From contig NZ_MUHE01000023.1 in NCBI RefSeq assembly GCF_002217405.1, forward strand, positions 1-44,628: a DNA stretch of 44,628 nucleotides, in the 5' to 3' direction. Positions 8,104 to 15,856 of the stretch are shown here, one piece after another; positions within the stretch are counted from its first letter, which is position 1; every line of letters begins with the position of its first letter. The DNA is from Flavobacterium psychrophilum DSM 3660 = ATCC 49418. Its GTDB lineage: Bacteria; Bacteroidota; Bacteroidia; Flavobacteriales; Flavobacteriaceae. The notes below the pieces were generated by a model. That model had not been told where the DNA came from. It worked only from the letters and a program-made list of their open reading frames with translations, and did no database searches. The position numbers and the translations under genes are program-made.

Positions 8104-8976
8104 CTAAACATATTGAGACGATTGAATCGTCATTTTAAAAGTACCCAGATTAAAAGTATCAAATTTACTCATTACATGGGTAACTAAATGAGAAATCGAA
8201 ATAGGTTGCCCTAATTCTATTTCCGTTAAATTTGTATCTTTTATCTCACGACCATCTACTAAAATTACAAGCCCAGACCCAATAGCCTCCATTTGTTTTC
8301 CATTAGTAATAAGCAATCCTGTATCTTCGCCAAGACCAATCCCAAAAACTTTCGGATTTCCTACAACCGACTGAAAAAGCCGTCCAATTCGACCACGTTG
8401 CACAAAATGTGTGTCTATAATAACACCATCTATAAGTCCTAAACCAGAAGTAATTTTTACCTCCCCTTTCAATAAAGCTTCCGAACTACTTCCCTGATAA
8501 ATCATATTATTAGAAGCCGCAGCAGCACCTGCCGAAGTTCCTGCATAAATAAAATCTTCCTTATGATATTTCTCTAACAACAAATCGTGAAACAGAGTTC
8601 CGCCAAGAATAGATGTCAATCGTAACTGATCGCCACCAGTAAACATCACCACATCGGCAGCCTTCAATCGAGCCACAATTACAGGATCCATCGCTTCTTC
8701 ACGACGTTCAATATTTAAAATATCAACATTATTAGCCCCTAAATAATTCAAAGCTTTCACATATTCAGGGCCTATTTCTTTAGGAATTTTCGAAGCCGTA
8801 GTAATCACTTCTATCCTAGATTGTGTTTTATGCTTAGATTCATCAATAATTCTCTTCAAAATCCCTTCTTCAAAAAAATTCAAATTATTACTCGAATTAT
8901 CATCCAAATTGGTTTCTGTAAAACTTCCTTTGTCAACCGCACCACCTATAATGACTAATTTTCCTTGTATATTCAT
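8104..8976 (-). CDS. cphB: Cyanophycinase
   Basis: Cyanophycinase is a peptidase family S51 serine exopeptidase that degrades cyanophycin, a poly-Asp backbone with Arg side groups, to beta-Asp-Arg dipeptides. The 290-residue protein shows the family core: GKLVIIGGAVDKG at the N-terminus, VITTASKIP, MFTGGDQLRLTSILGGT, and the nucleophile elbow YAGTSAGAAAAS with Ser148. GLIDGVIIDTHFVQRGRIGRL and GIGLGEDTGLLI follow. There is no signal peptide, so it acts in the cytoplasm on intracellular granules, unlike secreted CphE-type enzymes. It is divergent from cphA (287-nt gap containing an interspersed repeat) and upstream of the isoaspartyl peptidase. Confidence 0.95.
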   Translation of the reverse strand: MNIQGKLVIIGGAVDKGSFTETNLDDNSSNNLNFFEEGILKRIIDESKHKTQSRIEVITTASKIPKEIGPEYVKALNYLGANNVDILNIERREEAMDPVIVARLKAADVVMFTGGDQLRLTSILGGTLFHDLLLEKYHKEDFIYAGTSAGAAAASNNMIYQGSSSEALLKGEVKITSGLGLIDGVIIDTHFVQRGRIGRLFQSVVGNPKVFGIGLGEDTGLLITNGKQMEAIGSGLVILVDGREIKDTNLTEIELGQPISISHLVTHVMSKFDTFNLGTFKMTIQSSQYV

Positions 8977-9024
8977 TTTGTAAAAATAACCAAAATTTAA
9001 AATAATGCAAATCTATTTTCTTTT

Positions 9025-9125
9025 TTAGGAGCAAAACATTAAGGTATTTATCAACATATTTCCTGCTCTACATTTCAATTCCCGCTAAAAAAAGCGGGAG
9101 ATTTACATTTCGATCAGGGCTAAAA
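9025..9125 (+). repeat. Interspersed repeat of the GGAGC...GGGCTAA family (copy 1)
   Basis: It starts with TTAGGAGC, contains ATTTCCTGCTC, then a hairpin TCCCGCT/AGCGGGA at 9080-9099, and ends with TCGATCAGGGCTAAAA. The end motifs recur at 20926, 31716 and 39112 (the last inverted). About 25 nt separate the GGAGC and ATTTCC parts that are joined in the other copies. Confidence 0.55.
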
Positions 9126-9263
9126 TTCATAAAAACAACTACTATCAGCATTCATAAAAAACCGAAAACAAAAAAATAAAAACCTATTTTAAATATTTCT
9201 AATAATAAAAAGGCTTTTATAAAACAAATATTACCTATTTTTAACAAAAACAACTTATCAAAA

Positions 9264-11888
9264 ATGAAAATCGACAAAATTCAAGCGCTTCGTGGACCAA
9301 ATATTTGGAGTATCCAACGTAAAAAATTAATCCAAATGCGTTTAGATTTAGAGGAAATAGAACAATTTCCAACCAATAAAATAGACGGTTTTCGAGAACG
9401 AATAGAAGCCATGTTTCCAACCATGATAGAACATCGCTGTTCCGAAGGTTGCCGTGGCGGTTTTTTCTCACGCATAGAACGAGGCACCTGGATGGGACAT
9501 GTTATAGAACATATTGCACTCGAAATACAAACTCTAGCCGGAATGGAAACAGGTTTTGGTCGTACTCGAGAAACCAAAACCCCAGGAATATACAACGTTG
9601 TTTTTAGTTACACCGAAGAAAATGTAGGAATCTTTGCTGCACAAAGCGCTGTAAATATTGCAGAAGCATTAATCGCAGGAACAAAATATGATTTAGAAGC
9701 CGACATACAACAAATGCGTGTTATTCGTGACAAAGTTCGCCTCGGACCAAGCACAGGAAGCATTGTCGAAGAAGCCGTTGCCCGTGATATCCCCTGGATT
9801 AGATTAGGCACAAATTCCTTAGTACAATTAGGTTACGGTATAAACCAAATGCGTTTTCAAGCAACCATAACTTGCAAAACCAGCAGTATTGCGGTAGATA
9901 TTGCTTGCAACAAAGAACAAACAAAAAAAATGCTCGATGCTGCCTCTATACCAGTTGCTGGCGGAGGAATTTGTGTAAATGAAGAAGATTTAACCCATGT
10001 TATTACAAAAATAGGCTATCCAATCGTACTCAAACCATTAGACGGAAACCACGGAAAAGGAGCTTCTATAAATGTAACAAACTGGCAAGATGCCAAAGCA
10101 GGGTTAGAATATGCAAAAAAATACAGCAATCGAGTTATTGTCGAAAAATTTATTACTGGTTACGATTTTCGTGTCCTTATTATAGACAACAAACTAGTAG
10201 CTGCCGCAAAACGTGTCCCTGCACATGTAATAGGAAACGGAAAAGATTCTATTGCAACACTTATCGAAGAAACTAATAAAGACCCTCGTCGTGGTTACGG
10301 TCACGAAAATGTATTAACCGAAATTATAATAGACCGTGATACCGAAGATTTATTAGAAAAACTAAAATACACGATACATACCATTGCAAAAAAAGATGAA
10401 GTTGTTTATTTAAAATCGACTGCAAACCTCAGCACTGGAGGAACCTCTGTAGATGTTACCGATATGATGCATCCTGAGAATATTTTCCTTTGCGAGAGAA
10501 TATCTCGAGTAATTGGACTTGATATTTGTGGTGTCGATATTATGGCAGAAAACCTCACACAACCACTCAAAGAAAATGGCGGTTGTATCCTCGAAGTAAA
10601 TGCTGCGCCAGGATTTCGCATGCACTTAGCACCATCTGAAGGTTTGCCTAGAAACGTTGCTTCACCTGTAATAGATATGTTATATCCGCCAGGAAAACCA
10701 AGCCGAATTCCAATTATCGCAGTTACTGGAACAAACGGAAAAACAACGACAACTAGACTTTTGGCACATATTGTAAAAAATAATGGTTATAAAGTTGGAT
10801 TTACAACTTCGGATGGAATTTATGTACAAAACCACATGATGGAAAAAGGCGACACAACAGGACCTGTTTCTGCCGAATATATTCTAAAAGACCCAACGGT
10901 CGAATTTGCAGTTCTCGAAACAGCCCGTGGCGGCATACTTCGTTCAGGACTTGGCTTCAGTCGTTGCGATATTGCCATTGTAACAAATATTCAAGAAGAT
11001 CATTTAGGACTTAGCGATATTTATACCCTAGACGATTTAGCCCGTGTAAAAGCAACCGTAGTACGAAGTGTAAAAAAAGAGGGCTGGGCAATTTTAAATG
11101 CCGAAGATGATTATTGCATAAAAATTGCTAAAGAACTAAGTTGTAATGTAGCTTATTTTAGTTTAACTGAAGACAATGCAGTAATCAAAAAAATGTGCAA
11201 AGAAGGCAAAACGGTAGCTGTTTATGAGAACGGTTACATCACCATCAAAAAAGGAGAATGGAAAATACGTGTAGAAAGAGCCACGCACGTTCCTTTAACT
11301 TTGGGAGGAAAAGCCAAGTTTATGATCGCAAACGTTCTAGCAGCCACTTTAGCCAGTTATTTATATGGCTTCAAAACAGAAGATATTAGTTTGTCATTGC
11401 AAACATTTATTCCAAGTGTAGCACAAACTCCCGGAAGAATGAATATTTTTGAATTCAAAAAATTTAAAGTTTTAGTAGATTTTGCCCACAATCCTGCAGG
11501 CTATCGTGGTATTGAAGGTTATTTAGAAAATATTGATGCAATCAAAAAAATTGGAATTATTGCAGGTGTTGGTGACCGCAGAGACGAAGATATTAAAGAA
11601 TGCGGATTAATTGCTGGTCGAATGTTTGACCATATTATTATTCGCCAAGAAAAATATTTACGCGGACGAACCGAAGAAGAAATCATCGATTTAATCCTAG
11701 AAGGTATTGCCGAATCTGGCAGAGAAGTAACACACGAAATTATCCCTAAAGAAATAGAAGCCATCAAACACGCTATAGATAACGCAGAAGTAGGAAGCTT
11801 TATTACTGCTTTAAGCGATGTTGTTACTAATGCTATAGATATCGTTCAAGAATATTTAGACAAAGAAAATGAGGAAGGAAATATTTAA
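9264..11888 (+). CDS. cphA: Cyanophycin synthetase
   Basis: CphA makes cyanophycin by alternately adding Asp to the backbone and Arg to its side chain, using ATP at two active sites. The 874-residue protein has an N-terminal domain (about 1-160), an ATP-grasp domain (about 210-480, with YPIVLKPLDGNHGKGAS near 256 and CGVDIMAE further on), and a Mur-ligase-like domain with the P-loop VTGTNGKTTTTRLL near 490, then FAVLETARGGILRSG and FAHNPAG. Length and order match characterised enzymes (about 870). It is cytoplasmic. It is divergent from cphB, so making and breaking the polymer may be controlled separately from the shared gap. A terminator follows at 11911-11960. Confidence 0.97.
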   Translation: MKIDKIQALRGPNIWSIQRKKLIQMRLDLEEIEQFPTNKIDGFRERIEAMFPTMIEHRCSEGCRGGFFSRIERGTWMGHVIEHIALEIQTLAGMETGFGRTRETKTPGIYNVVFSYTEENVGIFAAQSAVNIAEALIAGTKYDLEADIQQMRVIRDKVRLGPSTGSIVEEAVARDIPWIRLGTNSLVQLGYGINQMRFQATITCKTSSIAVDIACNKEQTKKMLDAASIPVAGGGICVNEEDLTHVITKIGYPIVLKPLDGNHGKGASINVTNWQDAKAGLEYAKKYSNRVIVEKFITGYDFRVLIIDNKLVAAAKRVPAHVIGNGKDSIATLIEETNKDPRRGYGHENVLTEIIIDRDTEDLLEKLKYTIHTIAKKDEVVYLKSTANLSTGGTSVDVTDMMHPENIFLCERISRVIGLDICGVDIMAENLTQPLKENGGCILEVNAAPGFRMHLAPSEGLPRNVASPVIDMLYPPGKPSRIPIIAVTGTNGKTTTTRLLAHIVKNNGYKVGFTTSDGIYVQNHMMEKGDTTGPVSAEYILKDPTVEFAVLETARGGILRSGLGFSRCDIAIVTNIQEDHLGLSDIYTLDDLARVKATVVRSVKKEGWAILNAEDDYCIKIAKELSCNVAYFSLTEDNAVIKKMCKEGKTVAVYENGYITIKKGEWKIRVERATHVPLTLGGKAKFMIANVLAATLASYLYGFKTEDISLSLQTFIPSVAQTPGRMNIFEFKKFKVLVDFAHNPAGYRGIEGYLENIDAIKKIGIIAGVGDRRDEDIKECGLIAGRMFDHIIIRQEKYLRGRTEEEIIDLILEGIAESGREVTHEIIPKEIEAIKHAIDNAEVGSFITALSDVVTNAIDIVQEYLDKENEEGNI

Positions 11889-11910
11889 TTTTCGTTTTCC
11901 GTAAATAATC

Positions 11911-11960
11911 AAGGACAGTGTTAAGAGATTCATAAAATTTCAAAACACTGTCCTTTTTTT
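11911..11960 (+). terminator. Terminator after cphA
   Basis: A perfect 12-bp stem AAGGACAGTGTT / AACACTGTCCTT (11911-11922 with 11944-11955) is followed by seven T in total. Confidence 0.88.
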
Positions 11961-11988
11961 ATACATTTACGCAATCAAAAAAATCATT

Positions 11989-14121
11989 ATGAACAACAGA
12001 ATACTCCTTTTATTAAGCCTCTTTATTACAGTTTTTGCCTCGGCACAAAACAAAAAAATTACACTCGAAGAATCAGTTTTACAACAAAACAGGCTTTTTA
12101 GGGCAGATAAATTAGCCGGCTTTCAATGGATCCCTAACACTAATAAATACACCTATTATGTAGAAAACGGAACAAAACTAATGCTTGCCAATGCAACTGA
12201 TAATAAATTAGCACTTATACTTAACCTAGATGATTTAAACAAATCTTTAAACACAAAGTTAAATTCCTTTTTTGGCTACCAATGGAAAAATGAAAACATA
12301 CTAACCATTTCAAATGGAACAAAATTTTATTCCTATCAAATTGCAACAAAAATAGGAAAAACCACACAAGAAACATTAGAATTTGCAGAGAATAAGACTT
12401 TTGACAATACTAATGAGAACTTAGCTTTTACAGAACAAAACAACTTATTTTTCTTTAATAAAAATAAAGAAAAAATTACAGTTACTAACAACTCCGATAA
12501 AAATATAGTTTCTGGACAAACAATTGCTAGAAGCGAATTCGGAATATCGGGCGGAATTTTTTGGTCTCCAAAATCTACTTATTTGGCTTTTTACCAAAAA
12601 GACGAAACCAATGTAGCAGACTATCCTTTATTAGATATTACCCAAACTCCAGGGAAATTAGAAAGCATCAAATACCCAATGATTGGTCAGAAATCAGAAA
12701 AACCAAGAGTTGGTGTTTACAATCTAGCCACTAGCAAAACTGTTTTTATTTTGCCGAAAGGCAATCCTGAAGATTACCTAACAAATCTTTCTTGGTCACC
12801 AGACGAAAAATATATTTTAATTGCCGAAGTAAATCGTGCTCAAAACGACATGAATTTGAATGTATATGATGCCAATTCTGGTACTTTTGTACGCACCATT
12901 TTAAACGAAAAGAGCAACAAATGGGTAGAACCAGAAAATGCTGCCTTTTTTCCAAATAGCAAATCCAATAATTTTGTTTGGATATCTGAAAAAGACGGAT
13001 TCAATAATTTATACTATTATACTATCGAAGGAAAGCTAATTAAAAAACTAACAAGCAATCTATTTCCCGTTAGAGAAATCATTAGTACCAATACCGCTGG
13101 AACCGAAATTTATTTTAAAGCTACTGGAGAAAACGCAACAAACATGCTAGCCTACAAAGTAGACCTGAAAGGAAAACAAACCTTAATAACCAAAGAATTT
13201 GGCGTACATACAGTCATTCCAAATTTTGATGGAAGTTTCATTTTCGACGAATACTCAAACCACACAACACCAAGTAAATCATTAATTTACGACAAAAATT
13301 TAAAGCCCACAATAGTATTAGAAAGCAAGAACAAATATGACGGTTACGTGATGGGAACAACCGAAATTAAAACCATAAAATCTGCTGACGGAATTACTAA
13401 TTTATTTACCAGATTAATTAAACCAAGCAATTTTGATGCCTCAAAAAAATACCCCGTTTTAATTTACGTTTACGGAGGTCCTCATGCGCAAATGATTACA
13501 AATTCCTATCTAGATGGCGCAAATTTATGGATGCACTGGATGGCAGAACAAGGTTATTTAGTCTTTACTGTAGACAATCGTGGGTCTGATAATCGTGGCG
13601 TAGCTTTCGAAAGTGTTATTCACCAACGATTAGGTGTAAATGAAATGGAAGACCAAATAAAAGGGGTCGATTACCTGAAATCGCTACCTTATGTAGATGA
13701 AAACAGATTGGCTGTTCACGGTTGGAGTTTCGGAGGTTTCATGACAACCTCATTGATGCTCCGAAAACCAGACACTTTTAAAGTTGGTGTTGCAGGCGGA
13801 CCAGTAACCGACTGGAAATGGTACGAAATCATGTATGGCGAACGTTACATGGACACGCCAGCAGAAAATCAGAAAGGTTTTGATGAAGCCAATGTTTTAA
13901 ATTATGCAAAAAACCTGAAAGGAAAATTATTACTCATTCACGGAACAAGCGACGATGTTGTAGTCATGCAAAACAATTTAGGATTAATCAAGAAATTTAT
14001 AGAAGCCGAAAAGCAAGTAGATTTCTTCCCTTATCCAATGCACAAACACAATGTACAAGGAAAAGACAGAGTACATTTGATGAAGAAAGTTTTAGATTAT
14101 ATCATCGAAAACAACAAATAG
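11989..14121 (+). CDS. Dipeptidyl peptidase IV-type serine peptidase (family S9B)
   Basis: This 710-residue exported protein has a signal peptide ending near FITVFASAQ (residue 19), an eight-bladed beta-propeller region (about 40-460) and a C-terminal alpha/beta hydrolase domain. The nucleophile elbow is HGWSFGGF with Ser580; the acid lies in HGTSDDVVVMQN and the catalytic His near 685-687 in YPMHKHNVQGKDR. DPP-IV-type enzymes remove X-Pro or X-Ala dipeptides from peptide N-termini. Bacteroidota use them in the periplasm to degrade protein-derived peptides. It starts 100 nt after cphA but behind a strong terminator, so it is not co-transcribed with it. Feeding of imported Asp and Arg into cyanophycin is a possible link but not shown. 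Confidence 0.93.
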   Translation: MNNRILLLLSLFITVFASAQNKKITLEESVLQQNRLFRADKLAGFQWIPNTNKYTYYVENGTKLMLANATDNKLALILNLDDLNKSLNTKLNSFFGYQWKNENILTISNGTKFYSYQIATKIGKTTQETLEFAENKTFDNTNENLAFTEQNNLFFFNKNKEKITVTNNSDKNIVSGQTIARSEFGISGGIFWSPKSTYLAFYQKDETNVADYPLLDITQTPGKLESIKYPMIGQKSEKPRVGVYNLATSKTVFILPKGNPEDYLTNLSWSPDEKYILIAEVNRAQNDMNLNVYDANSGTFVRTILNEKSNKWVEPENAAFFPNSKSNNFVWISEKDGFNNLYYYTIEGKLIKKLTSNLFPVREIISTNTAGTEIYFKATGENATNMLAYKVDLKGKQTLITKEFGVHTVIPNFDGSFIFDEYSNHTTPSKSLIYDKNLKPTIVLESKNKYDGYVMGTTEIKTIKSADGITNLFTRLIKPSNFDASKKYPVLIYVYGGPHAQMITNSYLDGANLWMHWMAEQGYLVFTVDNRGSDNRGVAFESVIHQRLGVNEMEDQIKGVDYLKSLPYVDENRLAVHGWSFGGFMTTSLMLRKPDTFKVGVAGGPVTDWKWYEIMYGERYMDTPAENQKGFDEANVLNYAKNLKGKLLLIHGTSDDVVVMQNNLGLIKKFIEAEKQVDFFPYPMHKHNVQGKDRVHLMKKVLDYIIENNK

Positions 14122-14126
14122 CTTAC

Positions 14127-14166
14127 AAAAAATGCCAATCGGTTACTTACGATTGGCATTTTTTTA
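14127..14166. terminator. Bidirectional terminator between convergent genes
   Basis: Stem AAAAAATGCCAATC / GATTGGCATTTTTT with a 10-nt loop. It is 5 nt past the peptidase stop and serves both that gene and the minus-strand gene ending at 14228. Confidence 0.85.
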
Positions 14167-14227
14167 TTAGAATATTTAAACTATAGATTTTCTGTTTTGG
14201 CATATCTTTTTAAAACAAAACCTAAAG

Positions 14228-15490
14228 CTACGTTTTTTGTTTTTTCTTTCTTGCAGCAGGAAACAATATATTGTTAAGAATTAATCTGAAACCTGGAGAA
14301 TTGGGGTGCAAGTCTAAAACCGTAGGCTCATCGCCTACTCGATGCTGAAAATCCTCAGGATCATGTCCGCCATAAAAAGTAAAAAAGCCTTTTCCTTTTT
14401 GCCCATGAATATACCGTGCTTCTTCATTAATTTGATTTTCTCCTAAAACAAGAACATTTGTTTTTATTAGTTGCCTCTCGAACGAAGTGGTTTGCCCCAT
14501 AAATCCTTTTACTAATGAGGTATGATTTTGACATAACATGGTTGGAATTACGTCCCATTTTGCAGAGAATTCCATCAGTGTAAAATAATCTTTCTCGAAA
14601 GGAATCCTTCTTTTCTCGGTCATATCAATATCCGAAAACTCGTAATGCTCTGGCTTTCGGTCTAAAATAAAATCTTTAAAAGCAAAGGTCTTCGAATAAT
14701 TTATTTTCGATTGATAATTAGCCTCACTCTCATCACCATCAAACATAGACTCACAAATATCTATCCCTTCGGCAGCTAATGCAATATCGAAACTATCGGT
14801 TGCAGAACACATGGCAAACATAAAGCCGCCGCCAATAACGAAATCTCTAATTTTTCTGGCAACAGCGCCTTTTTCTTGCGAAACTTTATTGTAGCCTAGC
14901 TTTTTTGCCAATGCCTCGGCATCTTGTTTTTGCTGAATATACCATGGTGCAGTCCTATAAGCCCCAAAAAACTTACCGTATTGTCCTGTAAAATCTTCGT
15001 GATGCAAATGCAACCAGTCGTATAAAATTAACTGATCGCTTAACACTTCTTGGTCATAAATGGTCGTAAATGGTATTTCGGCATAAGTTAAAACCATAGT
15101 CACCGCATCATCCCAAGGTTGCTTACCTGGAGGAGAATAAACTGCTACTTTAGGCGCTTTTTCTAAAACAACCACCTCCATATTTTGCGAAGGAGAAGAA
15201 ATATCTGCCAATATATTATTGGTTTGATTGTCAGAAAGCACTTCAAAACTCACGCCTCGTATTTGGCATTCTTTTCTAATATCTGAAACATCTGGCAAAA
15301 GAAAAGAACCGCCACGATAGTTTAATAACCAACTGGCTTTGTATTGTTTTTCTAAAGCCCAATAAGTTATCCCGTAAGCTTTTAGGTGGTTTTTTTGAGA
15401 CGTTTCATCCATAGGAAGCAAAATAAAATTTGCTTTCACAGAAAATGAAATGAGGATTACTAATATAAAAAATGACTTATTAAGTTGCAT
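14228..15490 (-). CDS. Exported protein with GATase1-like elbow (often labelled asparagine synthetase B)
   Basis: The 420-residue product begins with a signal peptide (MQLNKSFFILVILISFSVKA). Homologues in Bacteroidota are, as I recall, often named asparagine synthetase B, but nothing here supports that: there is no N-terminal Cys2 glutaminase domain and no PP-loop. What can be seen is a class I amidotransferase-like or ThuA-like layout: VAVYSPPGKQPWDDAVTMVL, LYDWLHLHHEDFTGQYGKF, and a possible nucleophile elbow GGGFMFAMCSATDS with Cys228, then FFTFYGGHDPEDFQHRVGD near the C-terminus. The tail is basic (ARKKKQKT). It is periplasmic or surface-exposed by its signal peptide. It is monocistronic, with its own -7 box and a shared terminator. 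Function unknown. Confidence 0.7.
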   Translation of the reverse strand: MQLNKSFFILVILISFSVKANFILLPMDETSQKNHLKAYGITYWALEKQYKASWLLNYRGGSFLLPDVSDIRKECQIRGVSFEVLSDNQTNNILADISSPSQNMEVVVLEKAPKVAVYSPPGKQPWDDAVTMVLTYAEIPFTTIYDQEVLSDQLILYDWLHLHHEDFTGQYGKFFGAYRTAPWYIQQKQDAEALAKKLGYNKVSQEKGAVARKIRDFVIGGGFMFAMCSATDSFDIALAAEGIDICESMFDGDESEANYQSKINYSKTFAFKDFILDRKPEHYEFSDIDMTEKRRIPFEKDYFTLMEFSAKWDVIPTMLCQNHTSLVKGFMGQTTSFERQLIKTNVLVLGENQINEEARYIHGQKGKGFFTFYGGHDPEDFQHRVGDEPTVLDLHPNSPGFRLILNNILFPAARKKKQKT

Positions 15491-15506
15491 TATGATTTTT
15501 TAATTC

Positions 15507-15514
15507 CAAAGATA
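15507..15514 (-). promoter_or_regulatory. -7 box upstream of the exported GATase1-like gene
   Basis: TATCTTTG on the minus strand, an exact TAnnTTTG match, 17 nt from the start codon. No -33 box was found at the expected distance. Confidence 0.55.
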
Positions 15515-15606
15515 ATAGTTTTAATGAATGAAAAATATAAAAATATACGATCAAAATTTGGATCAAATAAATTAATGAAAATAAATATTTTTTTATTTTT
15601 ATTTAA

Positions 15607-15641
15607 TTTGCTTTGAAAACTAAAAATAAACCTTATATTTG
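15607..15641 (+). promoter_or_regulatory. Promoter of tRNA-Pro
   Basis: The -7 box TATATTTG is at 15634-15641, with TTTG at 15607-15610 and 15612-15615 as candidate -33 boxes (23 or 18 nt spacing). The tRNA begins 12 nt after the -7 box, so transcription starts very close to the mature 5' end. Confidence 0.7.
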
Positions 15642-15653
15642 CACACGCTTACA

Positions 15654-15728
15654 CGGGGTGTAGCGTAGCCCGGTTATCGCGCCTGCTTTGGGAGCAGGAG
15701 GCCGCAGGTTCGAATCCTGCCACCCCGA
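15654..15728 (+). tRNA. tRNA-Pro (anticodon TGG)
   Basis: The acceptor stem CGGGGTG pairs with CACCCCG (15721-15727), with discriminator A at 15728. The anticodon stem is CCTGC/GCAGG with loop TTTGGGA, giving anticodon TGG at 15689-15691. The T arm is GCAGG-TTCGAAT-CCTGC. CCA is not encoded. A promoter lies directly upstream and a terminator directly downstream, so it is a single-gene transcript. There is no sign of an integrated element at its 3' end. Confidence 0.97.
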
Positions 15729-15730
15729 CT

Positions 15731-15766
15731 AAAGTCTTTTCATTTACTTGAAAAGACTTTTTTTTT
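15731..15766 (+). terminator. Terminator of tRNA-Pro
   Basis: Stem AAGTCTTTTC / GAAAAGACTT with an 8-nt loop, followed by a long T run. Confidence 0.88.
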
Positions 15767-15856
15767 ATAAAAAAAAAGAAAAAAGTTTGTTTCAAAAGAG
15801 TGAAATACATAAATGTTGTTATATTTACAAATCATAATGTTTTTTACAACTGTACT

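Noticed and set aside
15654..15770. tRNA-Pro as an integration site
   Set aside because: No integrase gene and no duplicated tRNA 3' end occur in the window; the region downstream is ordinary chromosomal genes.
15800..15856. GTG at 15800 as the DUF2339 start
   Set aside because: The extra 19 residues precede the natural N-terminal helix and overlap a likely -7 box; the ATG at 15857 fits better.
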